Below, one piece after another: positions 23,480-35,101 of a stretch of DNA of 64,000 nt; position 1 is the stretch's first letter; each line of letters starts with the position of its first letter. Both the position numbers and the translations under genes were made by a program. The notes under the pieces are model-generated. The model made no database searches, was not told the DNA's origin, and saw only the letters and a program-made list of their open reading frames with translations. The stretch comes from Prorocentrum cordatum (Eukaryota > Sar > Dinophyceae > Prorocentrales > Prorocentraceae), in assembly GCA_963575745.1 (NCBI GenBank), contig CAUYUJ010000854.1, positions 36,001-100,000 on the forward strand, given 5' to 3'.

Positions 23480-23731
23480 AGGACAACGGATTGAGGAGGG
23501 GGGGGGGGGGAGGAGGACGAGGAGGAGGAGAAGGGGGGGCAGGCAGGATGACGGGGGCGATGCAACAGGCTTGAGAACGAGGAGGGCAGAGGAGGAGGAG
23601 GAGGCAGAGGAGGAGGAGCGGGAGGAGGCGAATCTGGATGTTGATGCGTATGATGAGGGATGATGAGGGGTGATGGTGATGACGATGAAGATGCTGATGC
23701 TAGTGACGATGCCCATGCCGATAACGATGCC

Positions 23732-23771
<40 letters not shown>

Positions 23772-25443
23772 CTGTTGATAATGATGATGACCATGCCGAT
23801 GATGAGGATACTGATGATCATGGTGATGATGAGGCTGATGACGATGATGGTGATTCCCATGCTGATGAAGGTGAGGATGTTGATGCTCATGCTGATGCTG
23901 ATAATGATGAAGATGATGCGGATGACGATTGTGATGCTGATGACGATGCCGATGACGACGACAAGTATGATGATGAGATGATGCTGATGTTGATGATGAA
24001 ACCGATGATGATGATGCCCATGCTGATGATGCTGCCGATGCTGACGATGATTATGATGCATCTGATGGCGACGATGATGACGATGCTGATGGTGACGATG
24101 ATCATGATGATGCTGATGATGCTGATGCTGATGACGATGGTGACGATGATGATGATGGTTATCATGATGATGATGATGATGATGATGATGATGCTGATGC
24201 TGATGATGATGATTATGATGATGATGATGATGATGATGGTGGTGGTGACGATGATGCTGACAATGATGATGAGGATGACGACGATGACGACGCCGAGGAC
24301 TACGGCAACGATGATGGCGATGACCATGACGATGATGCTGGTGTTGATGATGTTGGTAATGCTGATAACAGTGATGACGATGACGATGATGATGCTGGTG
24401 ATGATGCGGCGGATTCTGCTGATCATGCTTACGATGGTGCTACAAATTATGATGCTGATGATGACGAGTCTGATTCTGATGATGCTGATGATGATGATGA
24501 GGATGCTGATGCTGGTGCTGATGCTGCTGCTGATGCTGCTGATGCTGCTGATGGTGCTGATGACGATGCTGCTGCTGATTATGATGGTGACGATGCTGAT
24601 GATGCTGCTGATGATGATGGTACTCATGCTGCTGCTGCTGCTGCTGCGGATGCCGTGGCTGATGATGTTGGTGATGATGCGGTTGATGATGACGATGCGG
24701 ATGTTGATGATGCTGATGTTAATGATGTTGATGATGCTGTTGCTGCTGATGATGCTGATACTGATGCTGATGGTGGTGAGTATGCTGATGATGATGCGAA
24801 TGATGGTGATGAGGATACTTATATTGATGAGTATGCTAATGATGATGGTGCTGGTGACAATTATGATGATGTGGATGGTGATGTCGATACTCATGATGTT
24901 GTTGATGTTGATGGTGACTAAGCTGTTGATGATGGCGATGATGATGCTGCTGAGGATGATGCTGCTGATGCGGATGCTGATGTTGATGATGAAGACGATG
25001 ATGATGATGCTGATGCTGATGATTATGATCGTAATGCTGCTGACGATGATGTTGATGTTGCTGATGATGATTATGCTGCTGACGGTGCTGCTGCTCATGA
25101 TGATGCTGCTGATGATCATGATGATTGTTGTGGTGGTGCTGTTGCTGCTGATGATGATGCTGTTCATGACGGTGTTAATGATACCGATCATGTTGATGCT
25201 GCTGCTGATGATGATGATTATGCGGCTGCTGCTGATGATGGTGTTGACGATGCTGATGCTGATGATTATGATGATCATGATGATCATGATGATTATGATG
25301 ATTATGCCGATGATGATACTGATGATGTAGTGATGATGTAATGATGACGATGGCGCTGCTGCTGATGATGATGATGATGCTGCTGCTGCTGATGATAATG
25401 ATGCTGATGATGATGATGATGAGGATGATGATGATGATGATAT

Positions 25444-25492
<49 letters not shown>

Positions 25493-25560
25493 CATGATGA
25501 TGATGATGATGATGATGGTGATGATGATGGTGATGCTGCTGCTGCTGATGATGAAGAGGA
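23480..25560 (+). repeat. GAG then ~1.9-kb GAT/GCT tract
   Basis: 23480-23625 GAG/GGGG. From about 23650 to 25560 GAT with GCT, GGT and GAC variants. No coding gene is supported. Confidence 0.93.
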
Positions 25561-25624
25561 GGGTGACGAGCGTTCTGGCCGTGCTGGTGGTGGTGGTGGC
25601 TGTGGTGATGGCGATGATGCTGAT

Positions 25625-26502
25625 GATGGGAGGAGGAGGGGGGGCAGGAGGACGAGGAGGAGGAGGTGGCAGACGAGGAGGAGGAAGATCGTGAGGAGGA
25701 GGAGCAGGGGGGGGGGGGGACGAGGAGGGGGGAAGAGGAGGAGGAGGAGGAGGAGGAGGAGGAGGAGAGGAGGGGAGGAGTGAGGAGGAGGAGGAGGGAG
25801 GAGTGGGGCAGGATGGGGGGAGAGGAGGAGGAGGATGAGGAGGAGGAGGAGGAAGACGAGGAGGGAGGCGGAGGAAAGGAGGAGGAAGAGGCCTAAGGAG
25901 GAGGAGGAGGATATGGAGGAGGAGGAGGGAAGGAGGAGGAGAGGAGGAGGAGGGAGGAGAAGGAGCAGCATCAGCATGAGCAGGAACACGAGGAGGGAGG
26001 AGGAGGAGCACGAGGGGGACGAGGCGGAGCAGGAGGAGGAGGAGGAGGTAAGAGGAGAGGAAAAAGGAGGAGCGGACGGAGGAGGAGGAGGAGGAAGAGG
26101 AGGGGGAGGGGAAGCAGCAGGGGAGGAGAGGAAGAGGAGAGGGGAAATCAAGGAGGAGGCGGAGGAGGAGGAGGGAGGAGGGAGGAGGAGGAGGAGGAGG
26201 AGGAGGAGGGGGGAGGCGAAGGAGGAGAAGGAGGAGGAGGAGGAGAAGGAGGAGCAGGCGGAGGAGGAGTAGGGGGCAGCATGCAGAGGAGGAGGAGGAG
26301 GAGGAGGAGGAGGAGGAGGAGGAGGAGAGGAAGGGGAGGCGGAGGAGGAGGAGGAGGAGAAGGAGGAGGATGGGGAGGAGCAGGAGGAGCAGGAGGAGGA
26401 GGAAGATGAGCAGCAGGGGAGAAGAAGAGAGGAGGAGGAGGAGGAGGAGGAGGAGGAGGAGGGAGGAGGAGGAGGAGGAGGAGGGCGACGACGCAGGGCT
26501 AC
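25625..26502 (+). repeat. (GAG)n tract, ~880 bp
   Basis: Dense GGA/GAG triplets on +, with occasional GCA and homopolymeric G. This is the last purine-rich-on-plus tract before the polarity change. Confidence 0.93.
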
Positions 26503-26610
26503 GGCTTCGAGTCGTCGAAGGGCCGCGGCGCTTTCGCGGTGCTTCAAGTGTCCGAGGAGGCCCAGGACTCTCCGTAGGGGTCGGGGGCGCCGTGCGGCCA
26601 CGACGACGGC
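26503..26610. other. Polarity-switch segment between GAG and CTC tracts
   Basis: About 110 nt of GC-rich non-triplet sequence. To the left every purine/pyrimidine triplet tract back to 9.9 kb is purine-rich on +. To the right every tract up to 29.9 kb is pyrimidine-rich on +. Confidence 0.8.
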
Positions 26611-27345
26611 GTCCTCCTCCTCCTCCTTTTCCTTCTCTTCCTCCTCCTCCTCTTCCTCCTCTTCCTTCTCCTTTCTCTTCTCCTCCTCCTCCTCCTCGTC
26701 CTCCTCCTCCTTCTCCTCCTTCTCATCTCTCCTTCCTCTCCTTCTCCTTCTCCTCGTCGTCGTCGTCCTCCTCCTCCTCAAAACTTCTTCTCCTCCTCCT
26801 CTCCTCCTCTCCTCCTCTCCTCCTCCTCCTCCTCCTCCTCCTCCTCCTCGATCCACCTCTTCTATACTCGAGGTACGAGGTTTTGCGCCCTTCTGCCCCT
26901 GCTGTAGCCTTGGGGGTCTCTCTCCTCCTTGTCCTTTCTCCCGTCTCCCGTGTCCTCCTCCTCCTGCTTCTGCTCCTCCTCCTCCTCCTCCTCCTCCTCC
27001 TCCTCCTCCTCCTCCTCCTCCTCCACCTCCACCTCGTCCTCCTTCTTTGCCTTCTCCCGCTCCATCCGACCTCTCCCCCCCCATCCAGAGGACTGGGAGA
27101 CTGAGCTCGCCTGGAATCCGGGGATCCTGGACGGGATGCTCCAGGCGACGATCGCGATCAACTGAGCCCGCAGGGAGACCTGGCCCAGCGCCTCCTCCCC
27201 CCCTCCTGCTCCGCCTGCTCACGCTCCTCGCGCTGCTTCCGCTCCCATTCGTCTCCCTGCTGCTCCTCCTCTTCGTCCTCCTCCTCCTCCTCCTCCTCCT
27301 CATCCTCATCCTCCTCATCCTCCTGCTCCTCCTCCCCCCTTCCCT
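26611..27345 (-). repeat. (CTC)n tracts
   Basis: CTC/TTC triplets at 26611-26852, 26935-27040 and 27230-27345, separated by short unique pieces. This is the reverse orientation of the GAG tracts to the left. Confidence 0.92.
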
Positions 27346-28590
27346 GTCTGGGGGACGCCATCTGACCACCTCACCCATCCCCTACCAGGCGGATCCTTGG
27401 CTGGCTGGGGCTCCGTCTGGACCGGGCTCGGCCGGGCCAGAGGCGGACGGTGCTCCAACCCCGGCCGCCTGCAGAGGCCCCTGGCCGGCCTTCCGCCGGC
27501 CCTCGGGAGGCCGAAGAGAGCCAGAGACGCTCGAGGACCTCGGTCCACCACCTTCGATCCTCGCACCTCGAGCATCCCCTGCTCTCTTGGCGTGCCAATG
27601 CTTTTTGGCCGGGCGTTTCCGCCTTTTTTCGGGCTCTGGGGCCCTCGCAGATCGATCCGGCCCAAGGAATGACGCAGAAAGATGGGGTCTAGGGCTCCAG
27701 GCGCGTTTTTTTTGTTCACGATGTTGCATTTTTTTTCGCTACGTCGGATCTCAGGGTCCGCCTGCTCCTCTTCGCTTTTCTCATTTTCTGACTTTCGGGG
27801 TCCTCCCGTTCGTCTGGACGCGGCTCGGACAAGTTGCCAGGATGAATCCTTGGGAGGGTTTTGCGGACCGGTTTTTAGCGGACGTCGGCCGTAGCTCCCG
27901 GTCCCCGGCGTCAACGAAAATTTTAGCGGCATTTTTTTCCATCGATTTCGGCCCCCCCCCTCTCTCCATTTTTTCCCTCCCCACATGTGCTCAGCGCACC
28001 CAGCATAGCCGCTGTAGTAATTTCGGCCACCGCGGTGGAACCGACGCGACGGCCACCTCCCCTGGCCGCGATGGGCCTCCAGAGGTTTCGAGAGACCCGA
28101 ACGAGTAAGAAACTCTGGAGATCCTTGCCTCGATCCTGGAACCCCGATCCTCCTCCTCCCCCTCCTCCTCCCGAAGACTAGCACCCCATGCTGGTATCGG
28201 CCTCATATTCTCCTCGATGCGAGGCCCAGGGAGTGTTGAAATGAGTATCGAAACATGGACGGGTGGGATAACGCGTGGGGATCTATCTCAAGCTTCGGTC
28301 TGACCGTCCGTGCTCGCAGCGCAAACGCCCTGTACATGACCTGACCTTGCTCCCTAGCCAGTTGGCTCCGTGTCAATTCGCCGATTCGAGTAGGGGCGCG
28401 TTCTGTACGGTCAGACCTAGGACAGAAGAGAACATCATTCAAGAACATGCGACCGTCCGCCAGCCAAACTGAAGAATATTCGAGGGCACCCTTTCCCAGG
28501 GTGCACAAGAACATCCCGCAATACACTACACACATGAGGGTACTCTCCCTCAACCGACCTCGATCTTAGACCTTCATCCGACCGTGCCCG
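27346..28590. other. Unique spacer
   Basis: About 1.2 kb of mixed DNA. Long frames on both strands overlap (for example minus 28184-27315, basic and Pro/Gly-rich) and carry no recognisable domain. I see no repeat of note. Confidence 0.45.
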
Positions 28591-28765
28591 CGGACCTGAT
28601 CCTCCTCCACCTCCTCCTGTAACCTCGATCCTCCCCCTCTCCTCCTCCTCGAACCTGGATCCTCTTCCTCATCCTCCTCGAACCTCGTCTCTCCTCCTCC
28701 TCCTCCTCCTCCTCCTCCGCCCCGAAACTCGATCCTCGAACATCGATCCTCGCGCCTCCTCTTTG
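28591..28765 (-). repeat. (CTC)n tract with CTCGAACCTxGATCCT variants
   Basis: CCTCCT runs alternate with CTCGAACCTCGATCCTC phrases. It has the same polarity as the other tracts right of 26.6 kb. No gene is seen from here to the next tract at 29.24 kb. Confidence 0.88.
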
Positions 28766-29239
28766 TCCTTGCCGGCATCCTTGTTTCTCCCCATCCTCAA
28801 CCCTCCTCCGCCCCTCCTCCACCGAACCTCGATCCCCGAACCTCAGGGCGTGATTTACCTCCCCCGCTTTCGCTTCCAGGCAAAACCAAGTCATACCACG
28901 CGCCTCCTCGTCAAGAGGCCTGACCAGTACGGCTGCAATTTAGCGTCGCTTGGTATCTCTTGGAAGCGAGGGTGGTCAAAAGCGAGGTAGGTTTGTTTGC
29001 GCCCTAGAACCCCGATGCTCCTCCTCTCCTGGTTCTCCACAGAATAAGAGTGGCCGGGCGGCCACTGCCGCGCGCAGGGAATGGCCGCCAGCAGGGCCCG
29101 GGAGTGGCAGCCCGGGCCCCCCGTCGCGCGCTGCGCTCGCGGGGGCGCCGACGATGCGCGGGCCTCGAAAGGAATGAGCTCCGCATCGTCCTCGTCCGGC
29201 TCGTCACAGTTCGCCAGCATCAGGTGCAATCACAATCAT

Positions 29240-29555
29240 CCATGACCATCACTATCCTCATCACCACCGCCGTCATCGTCATCGTTCTCTTCATCGTCTC
29301 CGTCACCATCATCCATCCTCATCACAAACATCATATTCGTCAGCATCACCATCATCATCAAGTCATCATTAACACCGTCAACATTGTGATCACCATCATC
29401 ATATTTATCACCATCACCATCTTCATCACCACCATCAATTTCATCATCACCACCATCATCACCACCATCATCATTCTCACAACCATCATCATCATCATCA
29501 TCAGCCGCATCCACATCAGCATCATCATCAGCATCATCATCACCATCACCATTCC

Positions 29556-29602
<47 letters not shown>

Positions 29603-29880
29603 CAATGATCGCCATCACCATCATCATCAGTATCAGCACCATCGCCATCACCATCACCATCATCATCATCATCATCATCATCGTCATCATCGTTACCATC
29701 AGCAGCGTCATCATTATGATCAACATCATCCTCGTGATCATCATCACCATCGCCATCACTCCCACCATCACTCTCATCATCACCACCACCGTCACCGCCC
29801 GTCACCGTCACCATCACACTCTTCACCACCATCTTCACCACCACCGACACCACACCACCATACTCATCATCACCATCATC
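29240..29880 (-). repeat. (ATC)n tract, ~640 bp
   Basis: ATC/ACC triplets on +, the complement of the GAT tracts at 9.9-25.5 kb. This is the end of the polarised triplet-repeat domain. Confidence 0.93.
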
Positions 29881-30883
29881 ACCGCCCTGCCCCACTCCGT
29901 CTCCGCCCTCCTTGACCCGCGCAGGTGGTGGCTGCGGATGCGCAGCCGACTGCAGGCATCGCCATGCAGCATTTGCACTGGGCCCGGATTGCCCCTCCCC
30001 GTTCGCCGTCCCCATCCTCGGGGACTGACGTGGCTGCCGCCACCGCGTGCGCCCCCTGGCGCGCCGGCCGCCCGGGAGCCGAGGAGATGCCAGCACGGGC
30101 CGAGGCGTGCGGATTGGCGACGGGCCCTGCTGCCGTGCAGTCGGCGCGCGCTCCGTCGCCCCGTGGAGCGGCAGTGCCTTCTTGTTCCCGCGGGGGCCTT
30201 TCCCCGATCTGTCGCCCGCGCGCCAGATCGAGATGGCGGAGGAAGCGGGAGGCGGGGAGGAAGCTTTCCTCCCTCTGCCACAAGTGCGCCTCGCTCCATG
30301 ACCTCTCCCTGCCCTCCTCCCTTCCTGCTCCTCGCTCTTCGTTCGTTCTCCTGCCCCCCCAGCCAGTCACTTGGTGCCGATCCACTCTGGATCGAATGAG
30401 CTGGCTTCGAGCTGCGTGGCTCAGGAGCACACAAGCTGCTCGTCTCGACGCCCATCGGTTACCGCGCTTCGTCCCCTCATTCTGTGCCCGAGGTTTCCGA
30501 CGTCTGGAAACTGGCAAGGCGGAGTTTGTTTGCATGGTTCTCTGCCTGCTGGGGCGAGGACGGTCAAACACCAAAGCCAAGATCTGGCAAGACTCAGTTG
30601 TCTGGGAAGGGGTCGGAAGCTCGTGAGATCGCTCCAGAGCGTTCCGAAACGCTCTCGACCGGCCGCGGCGCCTGATGCATCCGTCAGACCCGTCGGCTCT
30701 GAGAGATTCCCATCCCGACTGTGTCTTCTCCCTGCGGTCGTTCTACAGTCAACCATGATAGCAAGGATGGGGCAACTTCCCAAGGCCACCCTTGCATCCT
30801 TGCCCCTTCGGCATTCGGTATCCTTCGGCAGTCTGCTGTGCTCCGCACGGAACACGTCAACATGGCGTTCCAAGCCTCGGATC
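29881..30883. other. Unique spacer
   Basis: About 1 kb of GC-rich DNA without recognisable coding motif. An 8-bp perfect hairpin (AGAGCGTT-CCGA-AACGCTCT, 30636-30655) is the only small structure noted. Confidence 0.45.
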
Positions 30884-31073
30884 GAGCGAGGGGGGAAGTG
30901 AGAAGGGGCGGGCCTTCTGAGAAGGCTCAGAAGTCCCCAGGACTTCTGAGAAGTTTTCTAAACCTTCCCCGAAGACAGAAACAACATCTCAGAAGGCGCG
31001 TGGACTTCTGAGAAGTCCCGCCGCCTTCTGAGGAGGCCTTCTCCTTCTCATTTCCCCCACTCGCTCGCCGCCG
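30884..31073 (+). mobile_element. Small TIR element rich in CTTCTGAGAAG, copy 2
   Basis: Left end GAGCGAGGGGGGAAGTGAGA pairs with right end TTCTCATTTCCCCCACTCGC. The core CCTTCCCCGAAGACAGAAAC is the reverse complement of the core at 5.4 kb, so the two copies lie in opposite orientations. No further structure is visible from here to the MITE at 31.44 kb. Confidence 0.78.
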
Positions 31074-31438
31074 AAAGGCCCTTGCATCCTCACCGCGCAT
31101 CCTTACTCTCCTGGTCGAGTGCATCGAGAGCTCGCGGGTGAAAAGGAGCTGACCCGGGGTGCGCTCTGGCCAGAGAGTCTTGAGAGGAACCCGGCCGTGG
31201 CGACGGGAGGCCTCCTGGGCCCAAGCAGGGCCACGAGCCTCGAAACGCCTCGGGCCATCTAGCAGGCCGCGTTTTCCTTGTCCGGGGGGGAGGTCAGAGG
31301 AGGAAAGGCACCCATGCCTCTACCCTTCGGCCGCTTTCCCCTTGTTGGGCCTCCTCGGAGGATCTCGTCGCCACCGCTGGATTCGCCTCGAAGTTCTCGT
31401 CAGAGCGCACCCATGGCGAGGCCGGGGAGTAGCGGTAT

Positions 31439-31613
31439 TGGTACACCTTAGGCGATGCTTAGGAAAACTTAAATTTTTGGCCAGGGTCTCGATTATTCTT
31501 AATGTTTCAACGTAAATCCTAAGATTGTAATAGAAATTTTGGGTTTTTAGTCAAGTTCTGAGACCATGAATTTCTTAACCCATGATTTCTTAACCATTTC
31601 GCAAGGTGTACCA
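31439..31613 (+). mobile_element. ~175-bp MITE-like element, copy 2
   Basis: The left terminus TGGTACACCTTAGGCGATGC and right terminus CATTTCGCAAGGTGTACCA are inverted repeats that can be extended with mismatches to about 26 bp. Full-length similarity to 2384-2556. An obvious target-site duplication is not visible. Confidence 0.82.
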
Positions 31614-31819
31614 TTTGGTTTCTCCAGTGTGGGGGGGGTGGGGGGCAGGTGTCGGAGGTCTGGCGCCGAAGCCGCCCCGGTCGCGATGGCGTGGCAGGCC
31701 CGCCAGCTGCTTGCGGGCGCGTTCCCGCTGCTCGTCAGCCCGCCGAAGGCGGATGCGGCAGGCCGTCGGGGATACCCGCAACGCACGGCCAGTCCGCGCC
31801 GTTCGAAGAAGAAGAAGAA

Positions 31820-32000
31820 ACGCCACAAACATTTATTTTTTGTTCTCCGCGCGAATTTCTTGCATCTGCGCTGGCCCCCCCCCCCCCGGCGACGCTTCCG
31901 GCGCCGCACCTGGCGCGCTCCGCGCGCCAGGGAGGGGGTCCAGCGCAGGTCCAAGAAATCCGCGCGGAGCGCCAACAGTTTGTTTTCATTGAGTTTTTTC
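31820..32000. mobile_element. Foldback element, copy A
   Basis: The left arm (CTCCGCGCGAATTTCTTGCA followed by TCTGCGCTGG) is repeated inverted on the right (CCAGCGCAGG, CCAAGAAATCCGCGCGGAG). The arms are about 50 bp. The centre contains a second palindrome, TGGCGCGCTCCGCGCGCCA. Related to copy B at 32.37 kb. Confidence 0.78.
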
Positions 32001-32090
32001 TTATCCTAGTCGTGCCGACTCGGCGGCGACCCCAGCGCGGGCGTTCGAGGTTGAACGCCAGCCACGCGCAGAGGGGGGCAGGGGGAGGGG

Positions 32091-32207
32091 GGACGGCTTC
32101 TGAGCAGCACCATTGCTTCTGAGAAGGCGCGGGTCTTGTCTCTAGATGTAAGGCCGGTACCTTCTAAGACGCAGTCTCGTTCTAAGAAGCGTTCCCCCCT
32201 CCCCCTA
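32091..32207. mobile_element. Partial/degenerate third copy of the CTTCTGAGAAG element
   Basis: Contains GGCTTCTGAGCAG, GCTTCTGAGAAGGCGCGG and decayed TTCTAAGA(A)G palindromes, ending GCGTTCCCCCC. The ends are less clear than in the other two copies. Confidence 0.5.
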
Positions 32208-32373
32208 CCCCGCTGTGCGCGCCGTCTAACGCCGCCAGTGGCCCGGAGTCGGCCAACATGGGACGACCTGGCGATCGAAAAGCAGCCGATCGTCGTTCCA
32301 GGTTGAGCGATCTGCGCCATGTCAGAAACCACCGCGCCGGTTGTCACAACACTGACCCACCGTAGAGGTGGCC

Positions 32374-32560
32374 AAGCAGCATAAACATACATGTGCGGCG
32401 CTCCGCGCGGATGTATTGGATCGGCCCTGGGTCTCCTTGGCGACGCCTCCGGCGCCGGCCCTCGCGCGCTCCGTGCGCCAGGGAGGGTGGGTCCAGCGCC
32501 GATCCCAGGAATCCGCGCGGTCTTCCGACAGTTTATGTTTATGCGCTTTTTCATCCTCTG
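32374..32560. mobile_element. Foldback element, copy B
   Basis: The left arm AGCAGCATAAACATACATGT followed by GCGGCGCTCCGCGCGGAT is mirrored on the right by AATCCGCGCGGTCTTCCGAC and AGTTTATGTTTATGCGCT. The centre matches copy A (GGCGACGCCTCCGGCGCCGG, GTGCGCCAGGGAGGG). Confidence 0.75.
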
Positions 32561-32585
32561 GTTTACTCGGGGGCCCCAAGGTTTG

Positions 32586-32684
32586 CACCAACACCAATAT
32601 CGGCGGTTGCCTCCACCGAGGGAAGGTGATCCCGATCTCGGTAGTAGTGTTACTATTCGGGCTTCTGAGGTTGCCGAAGTATCT
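32586..32684 (+). repeat. ~100-bp dispersed repeat, copy 2
   Basis: Same landmarks as 2149-2248 (CACCAACACCAATATCGGCGG, ACCGAGGGAAG, ATCCCGATCTCGGT, CTATTCGGGCT), in the same orientation. Confidence 0.8.
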
Positions 32685-32764
32685 GATTGCGGTCGGCCTA
32701 TCCCGACACCGTGCCTGGGCTGTGGTTGAGAGGCCTTTTGGATGCACATGGGAAGACTCTGGGG

Positions 32765-33190
32765 ACCTTTACAGGGGTCTTGGTGGCTTCGGAGGGCCCC
32801 TTGGGGCCTCTTGGGGCCTCTTGGAGCGCCTTGGGGGCCTCTTGAGGCCTCTTGGGGCGTCTTGCTGGAGCCTCGGGAGCCTCTGGGGGACTCTTGGGCC
32901 CATCTTGGGGCGGAGGGTTCGAGTTGTCCTATTGTGTTCTCGTTCTTGGGCCCCTCTTGGGGCCTCTTGGGTGACTCGGCCGTCTTGGGAGCCTCTTGGG
33001 CCGTCTTGGGGCCGTCTTGGGGCGTCTCGGGCCTTTTTGCCAGCGCTGGAAGCTAACAAAAAAACTAGAACGCTAACTAACATCTGTCAGCAAGCTAAGG
33101 GGAATCAGTAAAGGTTGCCTCTTGGGCTCTTTTTGGGATGCTCTTGGGGCCCCCTTGGAGCTTCTTGGGGGCCTCTTTGGCCGTCTTGAA
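32765..33190 (+). repeat. GGGGCCTCTTG degenerate repeat
   Basis: The phrase GGGGCCTCTTG or GGGGCGTCTTG recurs roughly every 10-12 nt to about 33050, then at lower density to 33190. Its complement-like GGCCC repetition also occurs near 700-840. Not coding. Confidence 0.7.
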
Positions 33191-33976
33191 ACTCTAAAGT
33201 GAGCTGGGTGTTTTGCATGTGAGTGGGAACGAGCGTGCATCCGCGGTTGCTTGGCTCAAAACTGCCGGCCGCCCAGATCTGACTACACCTCAGCGCGAGG
33301 TGTACTTTTTGCCATCGATGCCAAAATTGCTTGAGATGGCTCGCCTCCTACTACTGGGACTATCGTTGCTACGGTACAACATAGCTGGAGCAAGGCTTCG
33401 CCTAAGGCGAAGCTGCTGGTTGGGTCCCCCAACCTTTTTTTTTTTTGTTCTTTCCAACATGTAGCGGAGTTGGCCTCTGGTTGTCAGTTCTAGTTCTACT
33501 CTTCAGCATCCACGGCAGTATCTGGTGGACTACTGACGTGGTGAAATATCAGGGTGCAGTGGCTTTGCGCGGAGGAATGTATATAACTACGCAACATAGC
33601 AAGGCCATTTGCAGTGACACTTCTGCCTACGCGGAGGCCTCTTACTTGCGTCCTACATCCCTGCGCGACTACACTCCTGAAGTCCACCCACCTACTCCAA
33701 GTGGAGTCTTCTTCGAATACATAATGCATGGAAACATGCGATACGACATTGTGCCGCTTCCACCCCCGCGCAGGCTTACGACCACATACCGCAAACCCCA
33801 ACCGACTACATCCGACTACGACCTGCGAGGCCATTGGATTGGTATTCTCATTTTTGGGCTAACATGGGTCGCTATCGGGTGTGCGGTAGGACAAATGCGT
33901 GGCGTACAACACAAGAACGACCGGCCTCCATTGAGACCCGTCCGGTCAAGTACCTTACCGCGAATTCGTCCGCGAG

Positions 33977-34380
33977 GTGTATGCCAAGATCAACGTGACC
34001 ACAAGCAACATGGCGCCCTCCCAACAAGCTGCAGCTTTGCAGCGAGGCTTGGGGGGCCTCGCACGGCCCATAGCCATGAGAGTTCCCCCAGCAGTTATAA
34101 ATGTCGGCGTGAACATAGGTGGCCGCCATGCCGATGGCGCCACCTACCACCTACATCATGTTCCTTTTTAAGTGCGAAGTTTGAGAACCTACAAGAGGAA
34201 CGCCAACTCAACTCTGGTACAGCTCTGATTGGCTTCCGAGTCCATGCGGGGGAACGGACCGTCCAGACTTTGGCACGCTTCGAGATAGCCCGCTATGAAG
34301 ATGAAGCGGCAGCCTTTAACATCCCCAACTTCCGAATTCTAACAGTTATTCTATTCGGGGCCCTTGGAGCGGGGACATAG
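33977..34380 (+). pseudogene. Copia-like element, N-terminal (Gag-like) fragment
   Basis: One plus frame from 33977 to 34171 (NMAPSQQAAALQRGLGGLAR, VGVNIGGRHADGA) passes by a frame change into a frame ending at 34380 (KFENLQEERQLNSG, GERTVQTLARFEIARYEDE, NIPNFRILTVILF). The second part is predicted helical and Gag-like in position. No Gag signature residue can be pointed to. The assignment rests on its place upstream of the CCHC knuckle. A further open frame begins at 33445 with a hydrophobic N-terminus, but its relation to the element is unclear. Confidence 0.45.
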
Positions 34381-34664
34381 CGTGCACAGCAACTCCTGCA
34401 GCCACTAAACCACCGCATACCGAGGGGCCAGAAACAGTTCGACTCTCTACTGGAACGCGCGAGGTCATCTGCTTACTTTGCTGAGAGAATCCCTGGCAAT
34501 ATTGGTGGTCATTTATCAGTCACAGTCACCGAACCGAGACCTTCCACGTTGAGGCAAACGCAGGGCAACTTGCTAATGACGTCTGGAATGACGATCCGCA
34601 ATCAACAGATACCATTACACTACTGGCTCAGAATGGTGGTTCGGCCTCGGGGTCGCAAGACTGC

Positions 34665-34913
34665 TTGGCCAGGTTTCGGGGGCCGCCCGACGTGGTGGCC
34701 CCCGCGCAAGCCGCAGCCCTAATGGGCTCAGCGGGGCAACCTGCTGTGTCCGACTTCGGCCCCGGTGCCGGCACCGACGCGTCTTCGGATGACGAGACTA
34801 CTGCCCTTGACGACTCCGATGTGCCTACGTACCTCACGGAAGAACAACGGGCGCAAGTGTTATTCTTAGGATGCCAGAAACATAAACGCAGTAATGAAGA
34901 AGCCAGTTCGTAA
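34665..34913 (+). pseudogene. Copia-like element, Gag fragment with acidic stretch
   Basis: An 82-codon frame with an acidic segment (GTDASSDDETTALDDSD) and a basic end (KHKRSN), followed in the next frame by a Lys/Arg/Gly-rich region (KGKGRGKGK-like, about 34930-34980) that would suit RNA binding. It carries the first mini-hairpin of the 14-nt family (34731-34744), read here as Ala-Gly-Gln-Pro-Ala. Confidence 0.45.
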
Positions 34914-35101
34914 AGCACGGCGCATCGTCCGACGGGCGCTCGAAGGAAAAGGCAAGGGTCGAGGCAAGGGCAAGGTAAGTGGCGGCGATTGCATGGCAGA
35001 GGCATGCTAGCATTCCTAGCATCCCTTACCGGGCCACAATATGAAGAGATATTCCTAGGTGCAGGCAGGTAGGCATACATCAGGAAAAGGTAAGGGACGT
35101 T

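Noticed and set aside
27315-28184. 289-codon minus-strand frame
   Set aside because: Basic and Pro/Gly-rich, with an opposing plus-strand frame of 353 codons over the same DNA. Neither shows a domain.
33241-33260. CCGCGGTTGCTTGGCTCAAA as a second spliced-leader relic upstream of the copia-like element
   Set aside because: Only TTGGCTCAA matches as a block. A 9-mer like this is expected about once by chance in 64 kb, and it marks no clear element boundary.
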